DNA of 64,000 nt, from NCBI GenBank assembly GCA_018292915.2, contig JACVVK020000054.1, positions 1,652,001-1,716,000 on the forward strand, in the 5' to 3' direction. Below are positions 11,830 to 23,410 of this stretch, one piece after another. The notes below the pieces were generated by a model. That model saw only the letters and a program-made list of their open reading frames with translations, had not been told where the DNA came from and did not search any database. Numbering within the stretch: the stretch's first letter is position 1; each line of letters starts with the position of its first letter. A program made the translations under genes and the position numbers. The stretch is from Batillaria attramentaria. Lineage: Eukaryota; Mollusca; Gastropoda; Batillariidae.

Positions 11830-13229
11830 ATAGAATCCCTGGCTGTGCGGCGTGGTGGGTTGGGAAGTGGGAAAGTTATGGGCTATCGATGAAGACAATG
11901 GCGGGTTTTATGTATGATAGGCGTGAGGCGATTTGTGAAATGTGTGTGCGAAGTTTGACCGCAAGACGGCTCACAAATTCTTGTAGGCATTAGTACCCAG
12001 CAGGTCTTCTTTTTACAAATACTGCACGTATTTCTGTGTTAACTGTGTGATGTCTCTGTGAGATGTAGCAGGGCCTGAGACCGCAGTTCGGTTCTACTCA
12101 ACCCGCAGCTGACCTTCGCATGGCGCTAACAGTCGTAGTAAGGAGCGATACCAAATTGCAAGCACACAAGGATGTAAAGCGGGTGCGTTGTCTAGAAACC
12201 ATGTCATTGCTTTATTACTCACTTTTCTATTACTATCACCCAAGCTAAGCAGACGAAGGGTGAGTGAGTGAGATTTTAGGGGCTTAAAGCCGCGCAAACC
12301 ATAAAGACTAATTCGCGGCTGTGTGTGCCCGCCTGCACTACATGAAAAAAACAAAAATATGACGTTGGACAAAGGATGCAAACTGGTCTACGAAGAGGAC
12401 ACAAACATGACAATAGCAACGATGCTGCTGCCCATGATGATAATAATGATATCGTCACCATGAAATCACCATCAATCAGCATTAAACCTAAACCTAATTT
12501 ATGAACGACACAATGAATCCTGTACCGGCTCTGTCTGGACACTGGCTGTCAACAGATCAGAAAACCAATAAGCATTTACACGAAGTGTACGACTAGCATA
12601 CGGGACGGACATCGCCGTTGGATGTGTATACTTTTAGTTTACTTCTTTTGGTTTGTTTGCTTTTGTTCTACTGCTGCCGCATTATGTGTCTTTGTTTCAT
12701 GTATGTATTTTGTATACATGTCTATCGTTTTCTTTCTTCTTCTTTTTTGTTGTTGTTGTTGTTGTTTTTTTTTTGTTGTTTTTTTTTTTTTGGGGGGGGG
12801 GGGGTAGCAATTCAAGCTTTGCGAATGTTTTGTGCCTCGTTTGTATGGCAACATGTATATATGTAGTAAATAAATTATGCAAAAAAAGATAAATCAAAAA
12901 AAAGAAATCATCAAAAGACAGGATGTGCAGCTACTGGAGCCCTTAACACACCACGGAAACAACTCGACCGATGAAGTACGGCTATGGAACAAAAAGCCAG
13001 GACGGAGAAACTCAAGCACGACTCCGCCAGCTTCAGCATGCTTTTCGGTCGATGCCAAGGCATGACAAGATAGACTGCCAAAGTCGATCACTCCAGGGCA
13101 AAACGACACAGCACACGCACACGCTGTTTGACTTGAAACCCTTTTTTCTTCCTTTCCTTTTCACTGTGTGTGAGAGAAATTGATTCCACCGTGTCAACAA
13201 CGTCTAGGACAGCGATAGGGTTTTTTTTC
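11830..13229. other. Intergenic sequence with simple T/G runs
   Basis: At 12720-12805 a (GTT)n, poly-T and poly-G block lies in a region ending GTAAATAAATTATGCAAAAA, which resembles a retrotransposon or 3'UTR end. Frames crossing this block are low complexity. No gene is supported. Confidence 0.4.
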
Positions 13230-13370
13230 AGTTTTTTTTTTTTTTTTTTTTTTGACGGGACTAACGTGTCTTGTAGACGGGTTTGGAGCATGCTAGGAAG
13301 ACTGCCCTGCGGCCTGTAGGTTACAGCAGAGACGCAGAAAAGACTCCGAAAAAGAAGCATTGTCACGCCT
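13230..13370. repeat. Family H repeat, copy 2
   Basis: A T run and GACGGG start, ending in the 24-bp word shared with 11057-11080. It is shorter than copy 1 and its internal sequence differs. Confidence 0.4.
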
Positions 13371-14607
13371 GTGTATTTCTCGGCTTGTAGGTTTTGCTGT
13401 GAACAGCTGTACCTTTCAGACTAACAGTAAGAGAGTTGAATAAAGGGAAAAAAATGCCACGTACGAAGTTCTAAGGCTGTTTGCTGAAAGAGGCTGTACT
13501 CCATTTAGGCATGGAAACTGTTTTTATAACTTTGCGGCTTCTGATTTTAGAGAAATACAGCTTCTCTGAACGCGTGGTGCTTTTTCTGTATATGAATACG
13601 ACGTTTTATGGTTCCTAAAAATAGATAAGCCCGGTCAGCGGTTTCGCTTCAAAAGCTAACAATACCGCTGTTTACGGATAGCTGGGTTTTCCTCGTTTAC
13701 GCGACCATAAAAGGTCAGTGTGTTGCATTCCGAGCTCTACTAATCTCTCAGACCATTTTGAGCGCACAGGCACTTCAAGAGCAACTCAGTGTTCCAAAAC
13801 AGAACTCTCTTTACGTAAAACCTAGTAATGGTAACAACAGTGCTTTAATACGCCGTCGAGCTGCGTGTTTTTTTTTTTCTTTTTTTTTTTCTAAGCTATT
13901 TGTAATATAATTACTAGTAGTACTAGTACCAGCAGTACCACACCCGAAGACGCATCACACGCACGTACAAAAATAACTAAGCTAAATGTCAAAAGAAGTC
14001 AACAACGACTATTGTTTTTTGTCGCAGGGCGTTCGTTTCAAACCATGCACCGGATGTCTCAGGTTTCAACACAGTTCAACAGTTCTCTCCATCGCTCACA
14101 GAGCATTACACCAGCAAGACGATGTAACAGCGATTAGAGCGTACTGTATTGTTCACAATTCTACGGGTCAGAAAAATGTCGTGAGAAAAATATCTGTTGG
14201 AGTGCAGGGATCATGGTTAACGATAAACGGGTCTTGTCGAACAGGGCGAGGTCTGACACAGGACGTTGCCATGGATACAGCCCAGAATGGCTTCAAGTAA
14301 GTCAGCAAGCCATACATTTCACTAAGTTCACCGACAAAGTGCTGAGAGAACGACGTATGTGTTCGTGTTGCCTTTGTGTAGTAGCGAAATGTGAAATGTA
14401 GGCAACCCTTGGCCAAGTGAACACTGATGTGAGCATTTTAAAACAAAGAAACCTGATAACTATAGTGCAGGTTAGCCTCTGGCAGTTCTGGGCCAGTTTG
14501 ATGTATTACTGACTTGGTCTAAATACAGTTCTTTCCAAAGACCCGCCAGATGCGCTCAACAAGAAAATGTCCAACAATGGAAACGTGTGTGCATCCAAAC
14601 TCAAAAC

Positions 14608-14611
<4 letters not shown>
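13371..14611. other. Intergenic sequence, no gene supported
   Basis: A weak match to family F words (GTGTTGCATTCCGAGCTCT) lies near 13721-13739. T runs lie near 13868-13890. A 104-codon plus-strand frame at 13986-14300 has no recognisable domain. Confidence 0.4.
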
Positions 14612-14641
<30 letters not shown>

Positions 14642-14722
14642 ACACAAAACACACGTGTCAAGGAAATTTACGCTCTGTGTATATATATAAAAGACAGAGA
14701 GAGAGAGAGAGAGAGAGAGAGG
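14612..14722. repeat. (CA)n and (GA)n microsatellites
   Basis: CA run at about 14612-14639 and GA run at about 14695-14722, with unique sequence between. Confidence 0.95.
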
Positions 14723-15007
14723 TGTCTTTTTTTTAGCTGTCGTCACTCAGTCTCCTAATCGTCACGGGGGAAAAAAAAATGTTCGCTACATCCAAATTCT
14801 AAAGAGAACTCTCCGACACTCAAGTTCACTACGACCTGTCATGGCGGAAAAGCTTTCCAAACTGAATACAAAATTGTACCGTCCCTTTTGCGAGACAGGA
14901 AAATTCCATTCAATATTTTCGGACTGACACACCGACCAAGGCAGGCAAAAGAGAATCTGAGAAAGCAGCGAGGGCCTAGGGACTGATCAACAAAAGCCAA
15001 CCCCTGC

Positions 15008-15102
15008 ACAGAAATTCTGTCATGGAAACCAGAAAATTCTGTCAGGGAAGCCAGCGAGTCCAGTCAGTTGGACATAGAAATTCTGTCAAAGGAAGCCAGC
15101 GC
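15008..15102. repeat. Short tandem repeat, AGAAATTCTGTCA-type units
   Basis: Three units carry AAATTCTGTCATGGAAACC, AAATTCTGTCAGGGAAGCC and AAATTCTGTCAAAGGAAGCC. Spacing is irregular. Confidence 0.75.
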
Positions 15103-17218
15103 GATGCAGCTATTCTGTCTACCAAACAGACGCCCCGGTTCGGCTGATTCGTCAGTTGTCCTGGCTGAGCTGAAAACTTTCATCCACCCCCTCCGCCTCT
15201 CTCTCTCTCCTCATCCTGACCCCTCGGGCTCCCACCCCCCACCCCTCGTGTCAAAACAGCGCTCGACAAGTTCTCCTCTCGGTCCAGAGCAAGACAGGGC
15301 GAAAGCGTTGTAGGTTTAATTGAAACCAGGGCCCCTCATCGATTGATTCGATGAAAAGAGGGGGGGAGAGAGAGAGAGAGTGAGACGGAAAAGGAACGGA
15401 ATGGGCATATTGGGGGGAAAGAGGAACACTACAGAACGCTATTGGTACATACACCGGAGACTGAGTGGAGCGGCTACGGTTGGGAACTTGCCTCTTGCAC
15501 TTCTTGTTTGCCCAAGAACAGATTTAGCACAGATGCAGTGAGCAAATCTTCGCAGCCCTGACTGCATGCGACAGAAATATGGCGTAAATGATGAATTCGT
15601 ATTTTGCTAACGCTAAACGGCATGTCCTATCATTGGAAAAGCAGCCTCTACTTTTGTTGCTTCAAGAAAGAACCCGGCAGAAGGAGGGTGGGGAGGGAGG
15701 GGAGGAAGGATGTGGCTGTATCTAACACTAGCGTGGGGTGGAGATGTGGGAGGTGGAAAGAGGGGACGGGTGATGGTGGCGGCAGTACAGTACACGAAAT
15801 CAATTTTAGCATGAGATGTTAGCGTGAGTGTGGGAGATTCAGTTCTAAAATCTATAAAATATTTCTGCAGTATACATTACACATATCCATGCCATTCAAC
15901 ACAAAATGGCAAAGTAGCAATGACGAAGGCATTCTACGTCATTCTTGTTGTATCATTCCATGCCAGTGCATGTAACAGAACTGAAAAGAAAAACGTCCCC
16001 TGCGAATGGCGATGCAAAAGCTGATGATACATGATGCCACCCCAAAAAGCCCATAATACGCTTCGCAGACAAAAAACAGGAAGATAAATCCCCTGGCACT
16101 TTGTATTTCAGAGCAAAAACCACTCGCACACATTTTCGTGTTATCTCAAACCGAAAGCTGAACACGCCTGCACACTGTTACCGTGAGTGGCAACTGGCTT
16201 CGTCAGCTGAGATGCAGAACCACAACAGACACTGAACCAGCCTCATTCATCTTTCTTGCATAAACCATGATAATAAATGATGAAGCAGGCCTACGGTACT
16301 TGAACTGAGGAGGTCTTTACAAAGAGCAACACCAGACGAAGACCAAAGGAGTTTGTGAAAATAACTGTTACCCTCATCTGGAAAACGGGACCAAACGCCT
16401 ACAAATTCCATGGCGCTTAAAGCCACTCTGTGAAAAGACGGTAGTAGGTTACCTTAGGGGTAAAAAGATAAACCACATCATTTGATTAGACTAGACCCAT
16501 TTGGGCCATTACCAATGATTCCATTTTTTGTTTTTGATTGAGCAGACCCTGAAAGCAGTAAATAAACTTCGTTATCTAATGTTCGGTTTCTTGTTTATTC
16601 AATTCCAGAGGGACCTACGACATGAAAAGGATGCAAACATTTCAACCGTTTATGTGCTAAAGACGCGATTCTGATACAGATAAACGTAAAGCGTCGAACT
16701 TTTGAGACAGGAGAGAATTTATCTTGACGTACCTGGCAAAACAAGAAACTTCGATAGCGCGTCTGTGAAGCTGGGAAATGTGTTGAAACAAAATGCGACG
16801 GAAAACTCAAAACGTGATAAGAAGGCTCTCTCTCTCTCTCTCTCTCTCTCTCCACTTTGGTGTGGTTCCAAGATTTGTTCAAACGGGAGTTTACAAATGC
16901 AGGCTTGCCTATGTTTCACGAAATCCCAGACACAACTAACTGGGCACGTGAATGCAACTAGAAAATCTCTTATCGGACCTTCTTGCGCAAAGTGAGAAAG
17001 GCACGGTTGCCCCAAATCAGCCATTACAAGGAAGATAGGCGAACATCAAAGGACTGGGCACGCCAGATGTACGCGCATTTTATCACTACTTAACCAATGT
17101 GCAAAGTGCTAGATGGATCCATGGTGAAGAAGAACTCTCTCTCTCTCTCTCTGATTTTGTTCAAATCGGATTGTCTTCCTTTCTTTTAACGTGTAATGTA
17201 CAGTAATGAGATAAAGGA
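15103..17218. other. Mostly unique sequence, no gene supported
   Basis: Contains CT- and GA-rich patches near 15195-15210, 15360-15382, 16826-16851 and 17136-17152. Reading frames are short and unremarkable. Confidence 0.4.
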
Positions 17219-17276
17219 TCTGTCTGTCTGCCTGCCTGTCTGTCTATCTGTCTCTGTCTATCATTGTCTGTCTGAC

Positions 17277-17355
<79 letters not shown>
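17219..17355. repeat. Compound microsatellite CTGT, CT, CA
   Basis: CTGT-type words (17219-17275), then a CT run (17279-17308), then a CA run (17309-17355). Confidence 0.95.
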
Positions 17356-17356
<1 letters not shown>

Positions 17357-17900
17357 GCAAAGCCACATGACCACTCCAACAACAACATATCAAATAACTA
17401 CCCGCACTACTACCAACCCTCCTCTTTACCGCGACCTCCCCTCCTCCTTCCCCCTCCTTCCCCACCCAACCCACTCCCCCTAAAAGTACTACTCAGCCGA
17501 TACGGAAAGCCTTTTCAACTCGACCCGCTGTACTAAGCCGCTTGTCAAAGCAGGGATATGAGACGCGTGGTAAATGAGATGGAAGGAGCGAGGCAGGGTC
17601 TATGGAGGCCCGGGGACTGTCATCATCCCTACCCCCACGTCCATGGTCCTCCCTCTGGCCACAACTGGCTAATCTGAGCCACAGTCTCGCAGTCCATGAT
17701 GACAGGGTGTGCAGTGGTGACAGCGCCTGGTTGGTTCAGGATATAAAACGTAACGCAATTCGTTGGTGCATCTAAACTTCACTATTACTGAACTTTAACT
17801 CATTCTACCCGAGCTACGACTGTAGACGTAACAGTTTGTTTAAATCGTACATAATAAGAGCATCGTAAATCGTGCCTGTTTTTTGTTGTTGTTTTTTTGC
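17356..17900. other. Intergenic sequence, no gene seen
   Basis: Unique-looking sequence. A GC-richer patch at 17600-17735 shows no convincing frame. Confidence 0.4.
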
Positions 17901-17902
17901 AT

Positions 17903-17978
17903 ACAGGCGTGAGGGCCAAAATCGAAAAAGAGTCAAAAACGTGGGATACTCATGCACGGTACGAAATGTGTTAAAGGT
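17903..17978 (+). repeat. Family E short dispersed repeat
   Basis: Carries CGAAAAAGAGTCAAAAACG, GGGATACTCATGC and GTACGAAATGTGTTAAA. The same three words occur at about 33398-33460, and diverged at 51897-51962. Function unknown. Confidence 0.65.
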
Positions 17979-18101
17979 CCTGCAACCAACAAACGGCTTT
18001 CTCGTCGCAGTACCGACAAGAGCTGCTCAGTGTGCAGTGTGCATTATTTCATGTGTTTCCTCATGTGATGTGTATTATCGACTTGCTTCTTATGTCCACC
18101 A

Positions 18102-18273
18102 GAGGAGCCGGGGTGGTCGAATGGTAGAGCGTTGGACTTCCAATGCTCGGGTCGTGAGTTCGAATCCCGGCTGGGGCCAAATGTTTGTGCTGGCTTTTTC
18201 TTCGTTGCCCCGTCTTTGATATCACCCGTATGTGGTGGAAAAGGACGTTAAACTCCCAAAACACCCACCCACC
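18102..18273 (+). mobile_element. SINE-A copy with 13-bp target-site duplication
   Basis: A near-consensus copy: head GAGGAGCCGGGGTGGTCGAA, B box GAGTTCGAATCCCGGC, body GGAAAAGGACGTTAAACTCC and CACCCACCC tail. CTTATGTCCACCA flanks it at 18089-18101 and 18274-18286. A second SINE tail follows the right duplication (next entry). Confidence 0.92.
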
Positions 18274-18286
18274 CTTATGTCCACCA

Positions 18287-18360
18287 TCTGATATCATCCG
18301 TTATGTGGTAGAAAAGGACGTTAAACACCCAAACACCCAACACCCACCCTTACGTCCACC
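18287..18360 (+). mobile_element. Extra SINE-A tail followed by a third target-like word
   Basis: Only the last ~60 bp of SINE-A is present, from TGATATCATCCG through GTAGAAAAGGACGTTAAAC and CACCC. It is followed by CTTACGTCCACC, a one-mismatch version of the flanking duplication. This looks like either an older truncated insertion at the same site or a tandem duplication of tail plus target word. Confidence 0.8.
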
Positions 18361-18382
18361 GCACCTGAATTTCCCGCTTGGG

Positions 18383-18420
18383 CTAATAAAGATGTATTTG
18401 ATTTGATTTGCTTTGATTTG
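18383..18420 (+). mobile_element. LINE-like 3' tail (TTTGA)n
   Basis: GGGCTAATAAAGATGTATTT followed by repeated GATTT words is the usual form of a non-LTR retrotransposon end. No coding remnant was seen upstream. Confidence 0.4.
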
Positions 18421-20030
18421 AAGATACCCAAAAGAAGCATGCACCCGAAAGTACCCCCCCCCCCACCCACCTAACACCCAACCACCTTCACAAAATCCGG
18501 ATCCTCAAATCCCCCCAGTATTATCACGCCAATTCCACATGGAGAACCTCAAGGAAATAAGCCCTCGAGACACAAAAGACACGACAAACACAGCACGGAA
18601 ATGCATAGCGATCGAAAGGCAAACAAACACACAGAGGCGGACAAAAACAGACACGTTGTGGCGCGGCATGCGTGATGGTGTAAATTGTATATCGCGCAAG
18701 CCAATGGCTCTGGAGGCGCCTGCTGGAATCGATAGCGACGTGGGGCGGTACAAAACAGCAATAGACCCCGAGTAGCGGCTGGGACTGCGTCTGACAGAAC
18801 CACATAATATAAATATATGTACGCATCCATATCCACAGCAGTTGCAGTAGTATGTGGCCTCAGGGACGAACCGGCTACGGTGGGAAGGAAAATAATCTAC
18901 AGACAATAAAACTGCCCTGTTCATCAAAAACACCTAAAGACAGAACCATTCTACATTAAATATTTTGAACGCAGAAGAATAAGAATAAGAAGAAGACCAG
19001 CTCAATATTGATATCCACTTTGTGGCGGCTTATGTTTTTGCTAAACAAAACAGTTGTCTACATAGAAAACAGACCAGACAGTGCGCCGTCGAAACAACTC
19101 GTGGGACAAATTAAAGCAATCGTGACGGATGGACATCAACACAGAAATCGTTACAACAGCTCTACATTTATTTTGTTTTTCTTCAATTCATAATATTAAT
19201 TAAATGACTCATCTGTTGCGCCACTGTTTCTCTATGTGTTGTCTGTATTGTTATCAACTCGTCTGTGGAAACACGCTTTCTGTCGTCTGTTTGGGCGTTC
19301 ACACTGTCAAAACAACACCAAACCAATTTGGCATCCGTGCCAGTGCTTGTTACAATAATAACGTATCTCCTCGACCATTTGTTTCAATAACTGAACAGCC
19401 CTCTGTACAGGCTCGACGGAAGACAAGGACAGTAAGCGATTGCAAACCACCAGCAGCTGTTGCCTCTGTTTCTATCAACAGCACCCTGTCGAACATCACA
19501 CTGACACGACAGCAAGGATATTATAAACATCACAACAGCTGTGACGTCCTCCTCAAGTTCAATACCTACACAGACACAACATTTTAGAACTGAAATGCAC
19601 ACTCAAATAACTGCAAAACAATCAACAACCTCCCTGTGTAATAACAGCGTCTGCCTTTCTACTGCTAGTGCTTTGTGACTCTGTCCTTGTTTTCAAAGTC
19701 TACGTAGTTGATGCACTCCGCCAAAGCTTGTGGGCTGTCAGTTTGGGGACAGGTGTAAGTCCTAACGACAACATCCAGCCGTCTTCACTCACCCGTATCT
19801 GCCTAAGCCGCACCCAAAAATGACTGTCACTGAACCACGTTACAGGGACACAGTGAAACGATTCAGCTTTCTGTAAAAGGTCAACTTAACACTTTTAACC
19901 AGGACGTTTTACAGAAACAACAACAACAACAACATTCCGTCACACGTTTATGTCGAGGAAAGAAAGGTGACAGACGAGAAAACAGAAAGAATGTACTACC
20001 TCCTGAAAGGATGCCATATTTGTCTACTTC
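18421..20030. other. Intergenic sequence, no gene supported
   Basis: Frames of 127-142 codons (19204-19587 plus, 18505-18933 minus) show no domain pattern. No repeats were recognised. Confidence 0.4.
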
Positions 20031-20192
20031 TTCATTGTCAATTTTGAGAAATTTGGGCGGCTTCTCAAGGGGGGGGGGGGGGGGGTGGGGGAGCGCGTCG
20101 ACGCGGTTCAGCGCCACTAAACCGACTATAATTTTTTCAGTTTTCAGTTTTGTTGGGGGGGGGGGGGGGGGGCAAAAGGGGGGGGGGGGCGA
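20031..20192 (+). repeat. Family C repeat with poly-G inserts
   Basis: Contains GAGCGCGTCGACGCGGTTCA and GCGCCAC, matching GAAGCGCGTCGCCGCGGTGC and GCGCCACCCA at 44.2 kb and related copies at 56.3 and 57.4 kb. Long G runs at about 20071-20091 and 20154-20189 make the plus strand quadruplex-prone. Confidence 0.6.
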
Positions 20193-20664
20193 ATGACGAA
20201 TGACCAACTTTGCAATGACGGACAGTCTAAACTGTCAAAACTTGGAATGTCTCGCGATTATGCTCACACGACAACCCAACCCTAAAAGCGTAAGCACAAA
20301 CAGCTGTGACACTGACGTACCATCTGCAGGGAGGGGAGACACACAACGCCGCTACACTCGTAACAGTCTAAACTTTTTAAGTTTCAGCCTTTACCGAAAT
20401 CATGCCAGGGACAACGTGATGAGCACAGCCTGACAACTGTGGGCCATTAGAACGCCGTACGCTCGGCACATCTTTAATTATTCAGAGAAACAAGACCAGA
20501 ACGAGCTGAGATGCAGACGCGCAATGCCCTGAAGTGCCTTGTCCTCATGAGGTGCTATCAATATTTCAACACCCACCAACATTAGACAGAGACAGGATCC
20601 GTGTAGGAAGAGACCACACTGAATCGACAGAACCACGTTTTCTGTTTTCTCTAGTTAAAGTTCG

Positions 20665-20667
<3 letters not shown>
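20193..20667. other. Intergenic sequence, no gene seen
   Basis: Unique-looking sequence without a supported frame. Confidence 0.4.

Positions 20668-20723
<56 letters not shown>
20668..20723. repeat. (GT)n microsatellite
   Basis: About 28 uninterrupted GT units. Confidence 0.95.
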
Positions 20724-20724
<1 letters not shown>

Positions 20725-22045
20725 ATCCACGAACGTAATGACAAACGAATGGTGGATCAATTTTGCCAGAATAAAATTATCAAAAACTGACAACCGATTG
20801 TAAGAAGCATAGTGCGGAGTTTGAACTGAAAACAAAACCACCACCAAAAATCATTCCTTCCATTCCTCATAGATTCAAAACCACCTGTTTTTTTCTTTCA
20901 AATACTCGTCCATATCAATAACCAGACATCAACAAAAGAAAAGAGTGTTGGGCTTACAAGAAACATCAACAACCCAAACACGATTCACTACGCAGAAAAA
21001 ATGGAACACACTAATGCCTTCTTCATCTACAACGCGTTAGAGACGGACTTTTCACACGTCAAGGAAAGTGTTGAGAAACAATGCTCGGGATTAGCGTAAC
21101 AGCCAAACAAGCAGTGGAACTTCTCCACCTCTTATTACAGAAAATCCTTCAGCAAAGCTGGGCAACTTACCGCTCTTCTGCTGGCGGAAATTCCGTTTCC
21201 TTGAACAAAATGCCTCCTCTTCTGTTCGCTAGTCCCGTATCCGTGGCATTGCTTTCAGTGGTACGATCTCCCTGCAAGTTGTTAGTAAGGTAGTTGTGGA
21301 GGTTTTGACAGCTTTATGTGCGTTGTAACCGTGGTTATCGAGCGCCGGGCACCGTGTTACTGTAACGCAGAATATCAGTGAGACTGTGGGGATTCGAATT
21401 TCACACGTTATGCTGTCAAGAGGTCTGTATCAGGAACACACCGAAGTTGGTGTACGATTTTTTTTCAGGACAATTCACACAAGCGTCGAATACACCCACC
21501 GGCGCTGTCGATCTCTGTGTGTCCCAAATCGAGGGGTGGTTCAGTTTAGTCAGACACGGGTTGTAAATTTCTCCCGCCCTCTCTACCCCCTGCACCACGC
21601 TCCCGATCTCCTGCTTTGGAACCCTCCAGTGGTTATGTAGTAGTCACATCAACACGAGAACACACGTTGTGGTAATGTGCACACGGATACACACGCGGCG
21701 TACACAACTAGCGCAGTTGTCTCTTACCAGGCACAGCAACCTCACTGTAAACACAAGATCCAATGTCTTCATCCAGTGTTGTGTGCTGTCTTTGTTGTTG
21801 TGCTGTGCCAGTCCTTTCACAGTCTCTAAGTGCCAGTGCTAGACTTATCTCTATCCCAGAGGAATCAAGTGCTGCTCTGTCTTCTCCACTACACACGCAC
21901 ACACACACACGCTTCCTCTGTGGCTGCTCTCTTCACTGTATGAGCGAGCGGGCTGTGCTCGGGCAAAGCTCGGCGTGCGTCTAGTTTAGCCGATGTATTG
22001 TGTGTCGTCGCTGAGTCGGCAGCGTAGCCCTGCCTCTCTCTTTCG
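20724..22045. other. Intergenic sequence, no gene supported
   Basis: Only short frames. A small (CA)n lies at about 21893-21911. Confidence 0.4.
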
Positions 22046-22091
22046 CCTCTCTCTCTCTCTCTCTCTCTCCGTCTCTCTCTCTCGCTCTCTC
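22046..22091. repeat. CT-rich microsatellite
   Basis: CT run with single-base interruptions. Confidence 0.9.
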
Positions 22092-23100
22092 GGCTATCCC
22101 GAGGTGCACGGCACAACCAGCGTCAATCGCATGGGCCGAACCCGTATCTTTTCCGATCTGTGCTTTGGAATAACCCCTTGAGTTTTTTCTGCAAACGTCG
22201 GTAGATGACCCGTCCTCCTCCCCCCCCCCCGCCCCCACCTCCCCTACACCCGCCCTCTACCCTGCCACAGCCACCAATCATTCTGCGTTTTGCAGACATT
22301 ACTACCTCTCTTTTCGTTCTTTAGTAATCTTTACAGCATTTCATTGACTGACTTTCAGTGTTGGTCGCTACAGTTTGGTGTCGCCTACACGTTTAGCTGA
22401 ACCATAGTGGTAACCTGTGACATAAAGATGCAGAGCTTTTTCCTCTGTAATCACAAACTTCCCTGTCCCACTGAACTTTATGACTGTTTTGTTGTTGTTG
22501 TTGTCGTTGTTGTTGCTGTTGTTGTTTTGTTTCAGTTTTGATTTGTTTTTTAGACAATGAAACTGACCCTTCAAATTTGATCCACCAGCAAAATAAAACT
22601 ATAAGTCTACAAGTCAGTACCACGATAGTACCGTACGTTGTGCCGACTGGAAATGAATAAAATCGGGCAGACCATTGGCGCAGCTCTATGTGCCCAACCT
22701 GACGTCCCTAGACTGGAATCCTCTTGGGACACCGAGTGAACAGAGTGAGCTGGTTACTACTGGAGACCTGACAGTCGCAGACGCCAAACTCATTCTCCTT
22801 CCGGTTCCGCCAGCCCTTCGCGCGAGTGTAAACTATCGAACTGACATTCGAGTCACAAACTATTGTGTCGGACCTCCCTGCCAAAATCCGCCATCCACTC
22901 TTGATGTGTGTTTAATTAATTTTTAAAGAACTATATAAACACAATTTGATTGATGTTCGTAAGTTATCAGTTTGTTTTGCCTGACCGAGTAAACCGCTCA
23001 TCAGTCATGTCAGTGATGGCCGAATTACTCAGTGACTAAGTGACCGTCAACAAAACAACAACAACAAAAACCGGTCAGTAGCCGGCCTAGGTGACAACTG
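22092..23100. other. Intergenic sequence containing one 89-codon frame
   Basis: A plus-strand frame is open from about 22657 to TAA at 22924-22926. It has ordinary-looking codons and the motif YCVGPPCQNPP near its end, but there is no clear splice site or recognised domain. A (GTT)n patch lies at about 22489-22526. Confidence 0.3.
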
Positions 23101-23410
23101 AACAACAACGTGTGATCACTGAGTGAAGATGAAAAGAAGAAGAAGAACAACAACAACAACTAGAGCCGGACTGAGAAAAAGAAGCAGAACTGACTTGACG
23201 AAGAAGAAGAGAAAGACGCCGGAAGAACGAAAAGAGGAACGAGAAGACTGACTGAAAACTTTACTGAGACTGACTTGAACTGAGCAGAGGAAGAAAAAGC
23301 AGGAAGAATGAAGAGGAGGAAGACGGAGGACTAGAGGAAGAAGGGGAAGAAGGGGAAGCGGGAAGAAGCAAACTGAGAAGAACTGTGAGGCCAATAAGAC
23401 GGAGAAGAAG
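23101..23410. repeat. GA-rich degenerate flank of the 43-bp array
   Basis: Imperfect GAAGAA, AGGAAG and ACTGA words, without the full unit. The word AAGACGCCGG occurs here (about 23214) and again just after the array (about 24665), so the array may lie inside an older duplicated purine-rich region. Confidence 0.5.

Noticed and set aside
18102..18180. tRNA genes at SINE-A and SINE-B heads
   Set aside because: A and B boxes are present but acceptor stems do not close, the same heads recur with shared non-tRNA bodies and tails, and copies are flanked by target-site duplications.
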